Source of the DNA: Coprinopsis marcescibilis
Lineage: Eukaryota > Basidiomycota > Agaricomycetes > Agaricales > Psathyrellaceae
Length of the DNA stretch: 64,000 bases
Direction: 5' to 3'
Assembly: GCA_004369085.1 (NCBI GenBank)
Contig: ML210232.1
Coordinates: 56,543-120,542 of the forward strand
In this document: positions 33,349 through 44,482 of the stretch, piece by piece
Layout of the letters: each line of letters begins with the position of its first letter
Numbering within the stretch: the first letter of the stretch is position 1
Program-made: the position numbers and the translations under genes
Notes under the pieces: model-generated
What the model was told of the DNA's origin: nothing
Databases searched by the model: none
The model's input: only the letters and a program-made list of their open reading frames with translations

Positions 33349-35550
33349 ATGAAACCCCGCCAGGGGCGAGAGGCTTCTGGTAAGCATGCCGTTAACAGCG
33401 AAGGTTGGTCACTTATGCATCGAGTAGGAGCGCGGGCATTCGAAGGGGCCAACAATCTTACTCTGCAGGATGTTCAGATCACTGCCGTTGGTGGGCACCA
33501 GATCAACATCACTCAAAGCCAAAAAGGTCGGAATCAGACAGTGTACCACTTCTTGGCTGGCTAACGAATCTCACTGAGCAGACGACCCCATGAATATTCT
33601 TCGCAGATACTGTGAATTCCAAGCCACCCATGAATCAGAAACGGCCGCGTATGCCCCGCGTTGCAATCCAGGAACTCGCGTAGAGGTTCTTCAAGACATC
33701 ATGTCATGGACGATTTGTCGAAACAGGGCTAGCCCGCTTGCTTCGTTAGCATTGCTGTGGTTCTCTGGTCCTGCAGGCGGAGGAAAGACATGTATCCAAC
33801 GAGAAGTCCTCGAGCGCTGCCAGCAGCAGGGTGTTCTGGCAGCGTCGTATTTTTTCTCCACCCGGATCCCCAACCTCGACACATCGACCCCGTTTGTGGC
33901 CACTATTGCCCATCAACTTTGTTCATCTATCGAAGGGATGCAAGCCCTACTCGAGGAGGTGATCACAAGCGACCCAGCTGTCTTCAACAAATCTCTCGAT
34001 CTTCAATTTGACCGCCTGATTGGCCAACCGATGAATTCGCTAAACAGAAAGCCAAAGCGGTGGTCGCTAGGAAAGCTTCTCTGCCTGTCAGATAGCTCCG
34101 CAGAGAACCTCTCCCCCGTTAGCAAGGTCATTATCATTGACGGGCTAGACGAATGTCGAGATCCACAAGAACAAATCCGGATTATCCGACTTTTATCATC
34201 CGCCATCATAAAGTACTCGCTTCCTCTCCGGATCGTGATCGCCAGCCGTCCCGAATATGAGATCCGCTCTACGTTTGACGAAATCGACTTGCAGGTGATT
34301 ACACATAGGATCAGGCTGGAAGATTACGGATGCGACACCGACATCGAGGACTACATCGTTGACTCGCTCTTCGAAATTCGAAGAAAGCATCCTTCGGCAG
34401 CCTCCATCCCCAGTGATTGGCCCTCCAAAGAAGATATACAAACCGTGGTGCAAAGGCGTCTGGGCAATTCATATATGCTTCAACGTTCATCAACTTCGTC
34501 AAGAACCCACGCAGAAACTTGATGGAGACATTTGCGCTAGCCGTGAATTTCCATCTCGGCTCTTCCATTCACATCAATCCTTTCTCCTCCTTGGATGCAC
34601 TATACACGACAATTCTCCGGTCCGCTGACGTAGAGGACGCAGTACTGCTGAAGCGTTTGCTGCATGGGGTAATTGTCCTTGCACGGGATGACGCGTCGGG
34701 GCAGATAGCCAATGGTTACACCGCTTCTTGGCTGGACACATTCTACATGGTTCCTCCGGGGACTATCGACGCAGTCCTTTGCGATTTGCACTCAATTGTG
34801 CTTATCCCTGCCGCAAACTCGGTCATTCGCTCCATTCGGTTCCACCACAAAAGCTTGGAAGATTATCTGGTGTCTGCTGAGCGGTCTGGAGAGTTTTACC
34901 AACCGTTGGTGCAAACCCACCAAGATATCTTGCAGGTCTGCGTCACCCATTCACAGTCATGGGACAGATTAGACCACACTTGGAAGCACACGAGCTCAGG
35001 AGTCCATTATTCAACCATCGCTTGGGTCCGTCATGCAAACTTTCTATTGGACCACAGCCCTCGTGCATTGCTGAGTGTGAAAAACGCACATTGTCTGCCA
35101 GAAGTGGCATTAAAGTATACGTTCATGGATATCTGGGGAGCGGATTTGACGATGCAGATTTACCCTACGGCTGCTGAGAACAACCTTCGCCTCAAGATTC
35201 ACTCTCGCTTGGTATGTTTAACCTTTTGACGTCATTGCATGACTGACTTCTCAATTGACTGATAGTGCGCTCAACGGGGCCGATGTCTTCCCATATGCGC
35301 AGCAATATTGCGAGTGTGCGAGGTTGCCACACAGTTGGGCACGTTGGGACGCCAACCTACCGAGGACCGATACCCTAGCATTGGCAGAGATTCCAAGCTT
35401 CGAACCCTTCAGGCTGTTCAGTCACGGCTTTCTGCAAGCCAGGCGACACGGTCTCAAGGGTCCTACAAAGATATGCGGCCGAAAGGACAAAATCACGATT
35501 TTGTGATGGGGACCACCAAAAGGCGAACTGCTGGAGACATAATAATCTGA
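33349..35550 (+). pseudogene. NLR-like NACHT protein 1, single-base frameshift
   Basis: Exons: 33349-33379 (MKPRQGREAS), 33428-33526 with AFEGANNLTLQDVQITAVGG, 33582-35211, and 35266-35550. The core has LLWFSGPAGGGKTCIQREVL (Walker A), VIIIDGLDECRDPQEQ (Walker B), IVIASRPEYEIRSTF (sensor 1 with Arg) and later RFHHKSLEDYLVSA. The frame is lost near 34450: VVQRRLG reads in one frame while KASGQFIYASTFINF continues in another; against NLR3 one base is missing. The last exon begins CAQRGRCLPICAAILRVCEV. Everything else is intact, so this is a recent pseudogene, an assembly error, or a single-base indel allele. Membership in the fungal NLR-like (STAND) group is clear; no WD40/ANK/TPR repeats are seen. 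Confidence 0.8.
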
Positions 35551-35899
35551 TGCACAAGCTGAATCTGACATTCAAGTTGCTGTGTGACCCCAACCAGTGT
35601 TAAGGTATTACGATTCCAATTACGCATGTAGTCCCACGACAATGTAATCCAGAAGATATGACTGCATTCAATCTGGTGCAACGCGGCAACGGTAGACGTG
35701 CATGTGTAAATTGACTATTCTTGAGCCTGCCGCAGCAAAGTGCTGTAGAACATTGATTGTGGTTTGATTCTCAGATGGTTATCAACTCCTAACTCCGCTA
35801 CAAATAGGACAAGACTTCGGCTTCGCAGGCTTCCTGAGCTTGAGCGCTTGATCCTTTACTACCACTCGTAACCGGGCTCATCCGCACTTCAAGGTTGAA

Positions 35900-38345
35900 A
35901 TGTCTGACAGGACTCATTCCGTTCTACTTCTGCTGCTACTTGCAGTGTTAACCTCCTTTGTTGCCTTCATGCGCCTTGAACCTTGGGTCGACTTTGGGCA
36001 TTCTTGGGCGACAGCAGCTCCACGCTCCAGCCTCTTCCCCATTGGCAGGACACGCACTGAGTTCTCATGGGACACGGTGCGCGACAGTATAGGGTACTAC
36101 CGTTTAACCTCTCTGACACTCTCCTGTCAGATTACACCGTCCAAGCATCTCAACTGGAGCAAGTGTTATGACGGTCTGCAGTGCGCCCGATTGGAAGTAA
36201 GCCCCTATGTACTGTACGTCATCGATGGGTGACCTACTAATGGCTTGGCAGGTTCCACTCAATTATTCTGAGCCAGAGCAGCAGCAGGCAGTAATTGCTG
36301 TTGTGCGCAAGCCTGCTCTTGTCCCTGAGAAATCGCCTTTTTACAAAGGTCCTGTTCTGTTAAATCCTGGAGGTCCCGGTGGGAGTGGTGTCGATCTCGT
36401 GGTCCGTGCGGCACCCCTCTTCTCAGTCATCCTGGGACCTCAGTTTGACGTTGTTGGCTTCGATCCTCGTGGTATGTGGCCCTAGTAAGCACTGTGCATG
36501 GGAACCTTTCGGCATCATTAACGATTTGGCATTTGTACCAGGCGTTGGAATTTCGACCCCAGGGCCATCGTATTTCAACAACAGCATCCAGCGTACCGTT
36601 TTCTCTCAACGATCTGAGGGTATAATCTCAGATTCTGGTGTTGGACGTTTTTGGGCGAAAGCGCAGCTGTATGGGGCTCTTGTTTCCGAAAATAGCGAGG
36701 GTTACATACCGCATATCAACACACCGAATACCGCAAGAGACATGCTCAGGATTGTTGAAGCCCATGGTAGAGAAAAGCTTCAGTACTGGGGTTTCTCGTG
36801 AGTGCTACTCCAGCTACGGTGGTGCCGCTGTGCCTCTTGAAGCTCACAAAATGTTAATAGGTATGGAAGTGTTCTTGGCGCAGTTTTCGCAACGATGTTT
36901 CCGGTGAGCAGTGAAGTCCCCGCGGTAGTATGAGCTCGCTCACGTAGTATCTCCAGGATAAGGTCGGGCGCTTGGTCATAGACGGAGTCGTGGACGCGGA
37001 GGACTATTTCGCGAGTAAGCATCATTTAATGTGATAAATATCCCGCCTGACATTTGATAATCTGCTTATAGCCGGATGGAAGACTAACCTAGTCGACACC
37101 GACAAGGCGTTTGACACCTTTTTCACCGGATGTGCTGAAGCTGGACCGACCCGCTGTGCTTTTTATTCCCCGGATCCAGAGGATATCCGACGCAACCTGA
37201 CAAGTCTGTTCGACAGGCTTCGGAAGCAACCAATCCCCGCCCGAACAGAGACATCCTTTGGGCTGTTTGATTTATTCCGCCTTCGACAACTCATTTTCGT
37301 GTCCTTATACCAACCTGGCACCTTCTTCTCAATCATCGCAGATGGACTTGCACAATTGGCAACGGGTAAACTCTCTGACCTGTTTGCGACGTTGGCGACG
37401 ATGGAAACTGCGGTAGCGGAATTCGGATGCTCTTGCGACCCCGATAGGCAACGTCTTCTCAACGGCACACGCGACGCACAGGCAACCATTCTGTGCAACG
37501 ATGGGGCTAAGGTTCCCGAAGACTTCTCTGCTGCTGAAGACTATCTGGAAGAGCTTTCAAAGATCTCACAATTCGCGGACATCTGGGCCCCTATTCGTAT
37601 CGGCTGCACGTAAGCACTATTCAAACGTTATCCCGTTGAAGACCGGCTTTTGATTATGGAGAAGTGGATGGCCTAAGCAGAGTCCAAAAGGAGCATTCAC
37701 CGATCCTTTCGTAGCAAAAACCAGTCATCCTCTTTTGATCATCGGAAATACAGCCGGTATGTAGCCCTCTCGTGTTTCGCGGTCTGCATAAGCTGACCGT
37801 CAACAAAGATCCCGTAACACCTTTAGTATCGTAAGTATAATTCATCTACATCTCGTTTTCAGACAGGCCCTAACTACTCCATCCCATCAGAGCCAAAAAG
37901 ATGTCCAAAGGCTTCCGTGACTCCGTGGTTCTAACTCAGGATTCAGCTGGGGTACGTCAAGGCCGCGTTCTTCTCTTGTCCCTTGGGATATCGATATCTG
38001 ACAAACTCCGTTTGTGTATAGCATTGCTCAATTTCTGCGACCTCCATGTGCACCTTCAAGCACGTACGAAAGTATTTCACCGATGGCACACTTCCGGACC
38101 CTGGAACTGTGTGCAACGTGATCGGAACCCCATTCCCACCCAAGATCCCGAGAAAAGGCGAAGAGGATTACTTTTCAAAGCCTGAAAGCCAGCAGGCTCT
38201 CAGTGACAACACGTGGGACAGCTTACGCGCTCGCTTTGGCGAAGAAGAAATAGCGGAAATCAATTCGGATCCTGAGCTATGGAGGGCAATCGAGGGGCTC
38301 TCAATGACGTATCCGCTCGTTCCCTTCCACCCTGGGAGGCATTAA
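35900..38345 (+). CDS. TAP-like alpha/beta hydrolase (tripeptidyl aminopeptidase type), signal-anchored
   Basis: Model join(35900..36076,36131..36196,36252..36471,36542..36797,36861..36903,36957..37014,37072..37609,37662..37756,37809..37830,37891..37951,38022..38345), 619 aa, all phases close. An N-terminal hydrophobic segment (SVLLLLLLAVLTSFVAF, residues ~7-23) directs it to the secretory pathway. GPVLLNPGGPGGSGVDLVV carries the oxyanion-hole motif of S33-type peptidases. The catalytic triad is Ser in YWGFSYGSVLGAVFA (split by an intron), Asp in IGNTADPVTPLVSA and His in QDSAGHCSISATS. The C-terminal TAP-like region follows. Likely releases N-terminal peptides or acts as a related hydrolase on small substrates (family knowledge). 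Confidence 0.92.
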
Positions 38346-38738
38346 CCAGCGTTGAGTACATTCGGCTATTGCCCTCTTCCCATCTTGATTAGCGCAGATC
38401 CATTTGACCGATGATATTTAATTTGGTGATCTTTGTAAATTGTAAATGTAAACGTGAATGGAAAGCTTATACTACACAATAAATGAAATGAAACGATGAC
38501 AGTGAACAGTGTACACTCTCTGCTTCCTCTCTTGTTCGACCTGCAGACTACCACTGTTCTGGACCCTAAAACCCCACCAAAGACATGGCTTTGACGTTGT
38601 GTCAGACACATGTCACCCCACATAAGTGTCCGACGTGTGTCCTGAAAGCCTCTATTGAAAATCCTGAATCATATACAACGCCATCTTTTGCGGCGGGATC
38701 ACGAAGGCAGCCAAATCGATAAAGAAGATGTTGTTATC
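38346..38738. other. convergent 3' intergenic region
   Basis: Between the TAP-like gene and DUF6533 gene 2. AT-rich, with AATAAA-like CACAATAAATG at about 38476. No gene seen. Confidence 0.45.
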
Positions 38739-40586
38739 TCATACTGTCTGTCCATCCACCATTGTCACTTTGTGCCGTGTCTGCATCACTTCCAGCTGCA
38801 TGATCTGCGGTTTACTTATCTGGTCTTCTATTCCGAAGTTCTGGACTGTCCGTGTAAGGAAGGAGCTGGTGGTGCCGTGCATGCGATCGCGGCGAAAGGT
38901 ATCCGTATATGAAGCGCTGACTGGACGGAGTTGTGTTGTGTCGTATTTCTCGTTGGTTGAGCCGAGGGAGCGAAGGTTGAGAACAAGGCGAGAAACTATG
39001 GTCGTTGTGATGAGGTGGCTAAAGGATGCGCCGATTGCTTTAAGGTCTTCTGGCGCTACCTTTGGTTTATGAAGTCAAACGATCCCAAAAGGTTAGCGAA
39101 GGATGGTTGAAGCCGACGAGATCATTGGTTGACTTACGAAGTATATCACCGTATTCATCAAGTTGGCTAGGAATATTATCAGGAAGTACAAGCTGCCGTC
39201 CCTGAGGAAGACCTGGAGAGTTCTGAAAATTGGAAGAAGCCGATCAGATCGAATTCCAAGCCCAATCGCCCCACAAGAATATCCTGATTGACGCTGACGC
39301 CAACGGACAGGGAGGTGAAAGCACTCACGGTGCGGTATTGATCAGCTTATTGTAAGTCCTTGTCCGGGCGAGCGTCAACAAAAAGATGAAAGTGTCAGTC
39401 ACAAGCGGTGCCACCCAAAGCGAGGCTGCTCGGCATGTCGTTGGAGGTCGTGGTAAGCAAGCATGTACACTTAAAATTAAAGGTCAACCGAGGACGTACG
39501 AAAGAGGCTTGAAGTGCTTGTGAATATGCATCCTATGTTGGTATAGCCAGAGGTAGCATGTATGTCAGAACGCAATTCGGGAACATGGATTACACATTTA
39601 AAACCATGAGGTCAACTGACCAACGAGTCCAGGAGGAAGTGGGGCAGCTATGTTAAGCGTAGCCATGTTAATTCAGGGATATGATGGCATGCGAAAGCTA
39701 GCACGTACGGAAGCCAGCGCTTATTCCGACACTAGACACTATGACCTGCCCTGTCCATATGGTCATGAGAACGGCCAATACCCAGTTGTTTCGGGCGTAT
39801 AATGCGTAAACCCGTAGGATCATAACGACTGAGCCGTCGAATTAGCAACTCAGAAAGAGTTTAGGCAGTTTCAACTTACGTTCGCAGACTGAGAAATGAG
39901 GTTATCAGGGAAGTTTCCATAAATAACGTCGTAAATGCTTACCCGCCACCATCGCTACAGTCGATGCTCCTTCGAAAGCCACAAATCGAAGGCAGCTGCA
40001 AAGCTGGTGAGTATGACACGGGCATTTTAATCCCAATAACGCACGCCTGAAACGATTTAAGTTAGCAGTCGCTTGAGGGCTTGACAAATAGTAGGGCACT
40101 TCTTTAGACCACTGGGGGTCATGAAACGCTGAAATATCATCAGCGACAGTAAGATAAGTGTAAATTTGGCTCAACCAACCTTCGATAATTATAATGAATT
40201 GGAGGGGAGTGAGGTAGCGATTGAGAAGAAACAGCAATGTGACGCCGGAGAATTGTTGTTTCCAGACACGCTCCACCTAAGGGGGGCCAGAAGGTATTAG
40301 ATGTCTTCTAGCGTCTGATGGCTGGGAGCAGTAATCCTACCTCTTGGCCGAAAGTAAGTGCTAAAGGCTCAAAGGTCAACGTTCACGAATGGCTAGGGTG
40401 AAAAGAAAGATAATTGAATACATACCATGGTCGTAAATCAACATGACAAAGGCTGCTATCTGGAAGTATTTTGCTGCGTCCCTGTTGAAGAAAGGGGAGT
40501 TAGGGTCGCGGTGGAAGACACGGCTCTCCGTATGGAACTTGCAGGTGGAAAGAAGCCCTCGCAAAATCTTCAGCAGGCAGGTCCAT
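38739..40586 (-). CDS. DUF6533-type multi-pass membrane protein 2
   Basis: On the - strand a short first exon MDLPAEDFARASFHLQ (ATG at 40586) joins DAAKYFQIAAFVMLIYDHG, then VERVWKQQFSGVTLLFLLNR YLTPLQF, the DUF6533 signature. Following exons give VMILRVYALYARNNWVLAVL, MTIWTGQVIVSSVGISAG, PLVTDTFIFLLTLARTRTYN and FLRDGSLYFLIIFLANLMNT, each a hydrophobic helix. The tail starts SHLITTTIVSRLVLNLRSLG and ends TMVDGQTV at the stop 38739-38741. Function unknown. It is the best-preserved of the three family members here. Confidence 0.75.
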
Positions 40587-42069
40587 GATGGAGAGGTAAG
40601 AAGCAAGGCGGCTTTTCCTCTGGTTCGTGCATCGCTGTAATATATATCGTCGCCAGTGATGAAGAAATTTTGGGCGTCATCATAGAATCAGGAAACAGGG
40701 GGCAACATGCATGGAACCGAGCTGACGTCGTTACGGATGAATGTTCTTGTTTGGTGGGTGCCTGTGGAGGCCTTGAGGCTATTGGACTGGAAGGCAAATA
40801 GAGCTCAATGAAATTTCCGGGAGACTGTATAGTAGGCCTCAGAGAGCTTATACACTGGCTGGAGTCCTTAACCGACGGGGCTCTAACAGATCGCACTCGA
40901 CTGAGGATTGGGATTTCGGAAGTCGTCGATATATCATTGCCGGGGCCTCATTGAGACACCATATATTCAGGCACAAAGGAATTTTTCTGACAGCGTTGTT
41001 AATTATTGAGGTCGGCAGGTTCATCAACATCCAGGCTTTCAAAGTTGATTGAAAACTTGTCAACGAGCACAGTTGGCTCAGGCTTAAGTCCTCCGAGTCC
41101 TGACAGGGGTTGGCAAATCTTAGCAAATCACGGGAATGATGATTTATCCAATATTCTCGTGGACTTAGCTTAAAGTTTAAATATTAAATGCCAACTATCG
41201 ACTATTTAGAGGCCGCCTATCGGCAGCTCAATCGAGCTTGGTTCTGGCTGGGTATTTCGTAATTCCCACGGATAGGCACGTCATGGCATCACCGTATGCC
41301 AGAGAGATATAGGTAGTAGTCTAGAGCAGTTAGCAAGGGAAACGGAGGAGCGATGGAACAGTGAGACCGTACACGGTACCATCAATGAAATGCATTTACA
41401 GGTGTTTATAATTACAGGGTTTTCTTACCTAATTACGGACTGAGACAGCTTGGAATCGACAGTCATCCGAATCGACCTACTGCGGTGCTTACTCAAATCT
41501 TTCTTTCGGTGGGCGATGGACTGGAAACCGGCAACTTCAAATCCATCTATTGAACCCATTCCTGGCTTCCGGTAGCGCCACGGCGAGTACTTCCCTCTGT
41601 TAATAATATCTCCCACCTGAACACATTAGACCAACACCTTACCGGTGGAAGCGGTGGCACCGAGATTTTATTGAAACATGTCCGGGAAAGTCTCCATTTT
41701 ATTATCCCAAATTGTGTCTGTCACCGTGCGAGCGCTCGTTTCCTTCGGCATTCCAAGAGCCCAAAAAGGATCGGTGTACAGAGAGGTCTTCCTTTATCAT
41801 CATTATCCTGAAGTTGAAATGATGGTGGTCCTAAATCCGGCTCGTTTGAGCGGCAGACAGCAGGCAAATTGTCACCGGATCAGGTCCACTACCAACGAAT
41901 GGAAGGAACAGCATCCCAGATACAGATACAGATACAGTTGACACGCTAGGTACATCTCAACTGGCTACAACTACCGCTTCTTGCGATTCCTTCGGTGTCC
42001 CAGCAGGCTTATTCTGTTATAAAAGGACGGCTTTCACATCGGTATACCATCACCATCTCCCACAGAAAA
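40587..42069. other. intergenic region, ~1.5 kb
   Basis: Divergent spacer between DUF6533 gene 2 and the methyltransferase. A short ACAGAT microsatellite is at about 41920-41938. Small frames (41425-41616, 41678-41941) show no domain. No gene called. Confidence 0.45.
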
Positions 42070-44015
42070 ATGGCATCCGCAGAAGGGAGCTCACTTTTGA
42101 AGCTCGTGTCTCTCATTACAAACGCTACTGCCATTGTCGAGGAACACTTCAAGGCTACCTCGAAGCCGTACGTTCCCTCATTGAACGACACAGAACCCCA
42201 TCCCTTGGACACGAAGCCATACGACTCTGAGCTACGGAAAGCGGTCCAAACCATCGAGGCAGCTTGTGCCCAGCTATGTGCTACCGTCGCGAAACCTATT
42301 TCTTCGGCGATCAACGTAGGTTTGGCTGCCATGTTTGCCTGATTGTGATTAACATTCTGAAATTTTGACTGACAGAGAGAAATGGAGGTATGCTTGAGTT
42401 TACCTCCACGTGTGATTAGTGTCTGAAACTCGTCTAGCTAATTGCACCACACTGCTTAAACGTTGCACTCAAGTTTAAAATTGCCGATGTGCTGTTGAAC
42501 GAACCCAATGGCATGCACATCAATGATCTTTCACGCAAACTTGGCCTGGATCCCAACAAACTTGGCCGTATCCTCCGCCTATTGGCTACCAAACATGTAT
42601 TCCGAGAAGGTGTGTTAAACACTTTATCCACGTCACCCTCCACTAGAACTCAATTCCACTTACCTAGTCACCCACAACGTCTTTGCAAACAATCGCATCA
42701 GCGTCCAATACCTTTCCTCAAACCCTGTTTGGAGTTTCGGCATCCACTTGTATGTCTTCGTTCCTCTGTTCGTCTAGATTTCGTCTCATAGTCACAACAC
42801 AGCACCGGAGTAACTGGCCAATGCTCATCAGAATTGACGAATGTCTTGAAGGATCCGGAATGGGGACCTTCTCTGGATCCCCGTAAAACAGCACTCAACA
42901 AGTACACTGGGTTCGACGGTGATCTGTTCGAATTTTTCGAAGGGGTGCGTATAACATTATGTTTATCACCGCGAAATGCGGAAATTTAAATCTTCGTTTG
43001 TTCAGGGAACACCTGAAGGTGCTATGGTGGGAGCCCAGTTCGGAATTGCGATGATAGGCTGGGGAAACGTCACCGAAGCTGGGAGTGTAGTACACGGTTT
43101 GTGCATTGAGATTTGCCAAGATATGCCCACTCATCATGTGGCTGACCGCAGGTTATCCTTGGGATAAACTCCCAGAAGGTGCTTCTGTGTGTGATGTTGG
43201 TGGTGGAATTGGAAACATCACACTCCAGTTGGCCAAGGCGCACCCACATTTGAAACTGAAGCTTCAGGACATCCCAGAGCGCATCCGGCAGGCGAAAGAT
43301 GTTGTATGGCCCAAGTCATGCCCAGAAGCGATAGAAACCGATCGTATAGAGTTCAAGGCTATCGACTTCTTCGTCGACCCTCCCATTCCGGGATGCGATG
43401 TGTATTATGTGCGTCTGCCTTTTGCCTTTTGCCTTTTCCTGCGAATAGGAGATCAATGGGTCGCTAATCGGTTGGTCACATTACAGCTCAAAAACATCAT
43501 GTACGGATCTCATGGTCATAGTCTACTAATCCGGGACTTAACAGCTGACATCTGGTCTTTAGCCACGACTGGTCAGACAATGACTGTATCAAGATCCTTC
43601 GGGGTGTGCGAAAGGCGATGTCGCCCCACAGTCGCGTCCTAATCCGTATGTCCGATCAGATTCCCTCCACCTTCATTCATAACAGTCTGGTTTATTCACG
43701 CTTATAGAGGAGTTCGTAATGCAACACGCAAGCCGGGCCTCTCAGTCCACGAAGAACGGCACCGAATCGATCCCCTTCCAACCAGAAGCACCAGAACCGC
43801 TCCTCCCCAATTATGGTGCAGGTCGTATCCGCCAATATGTCCTCGACATCCACATGCTGGCCCTCCTCAATGCACAGGAACGCCCTCTGGAGGAGCTTAT
43901 CAGGCTCGCCAAAGAGGCTGACCTGGAATTTGTCAAGCTCTGGGAGATCGGGGAGATGGCTGCTGTCGAGTTCCGACCCGGTCCTGGTTCGACGGAAGTC
44001 ATTGTCGAGGCGTAA
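42070..44015 (+). CDS. SAM-dependent O-methyltransferase (COMT-like)
   Basis: Exon 1 (42070-42315) starts MASAEGSSLLKLVSLITNAT. A 12-nt exon (42376-42387, REME) follows, then LIAPHCLNVALKFKIADVLL and HINDLSRKLGLDPNKLGRIL, the winged-helix dimerisation domain of plant-type O-methyltransferases. The catalytic domain has GASVCDVGGGIGNITLQLAK (SAM-binding GxGxG), LKLQDIPERI, and IDFFVDPPIPGCDVYY, then after an intron HDWSDNDCIKILRGVRKAM with the catalytic-base His. The C-terminal exon reads RPLEELIRLAKEADLEFVKL and ends STEVIVEA. It probably methylates a small-molecule hydroxyl; substrate unknown. The join around 42750-42792 was not resolved. No polyketide or peptide synthase lies nearby, so a metabolite cluster is not supported. 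Confidence 0.85.
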
Positions 44016-44482
44016 AGACGAGTACTGCTGAAGGTGTGAGATGTGAGATGACTTACAAGACAATCTGTGATGGTTCCGAATTGCCGCGAAATATGGGAGA
44101 GTCATCCGTTCCATTCCAATTTATATTTGTTTCCTCTGGATCTTTCTCAAGGATTCAAAATTACGAATGGTATTAGCTCATGCTGTACAGAGCAATAATA
44201 ATACCTCTGTGTACTTTTAATGATTCAAGCCCTTATCGATTTATCTCCAAGCACGCGGTCAGGTAGAGATTAAAGATATCAGATTCGAAGGAGCGTGGGT
44301 TCTACGAGATACAAACAAAATAAATAAGCCTATAGTAATTTCAGACCCATTCTCGTCTCTCATCATACTATCATACTTAGTAATAGGTAGGCAAGGTAGG
44401 AAACAGACCAAGTGACTGTTAAGAATGTCCCGGAAATACGCACATTTTCCCTCCATCACCGTCGACATCCTCATCTGACTTT
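44016..44482. other. convergent 3' intergenic region
   Basis: Between the methyltransferase and mannosyltransferase ends. AT-rich; no gene seen. Confidence 0.5.

Noticed and set aside
41910..41940. ACAGAT repeat as a regulatory array
   Set aside because: Only three to four copies; an ordinary microsatellite.
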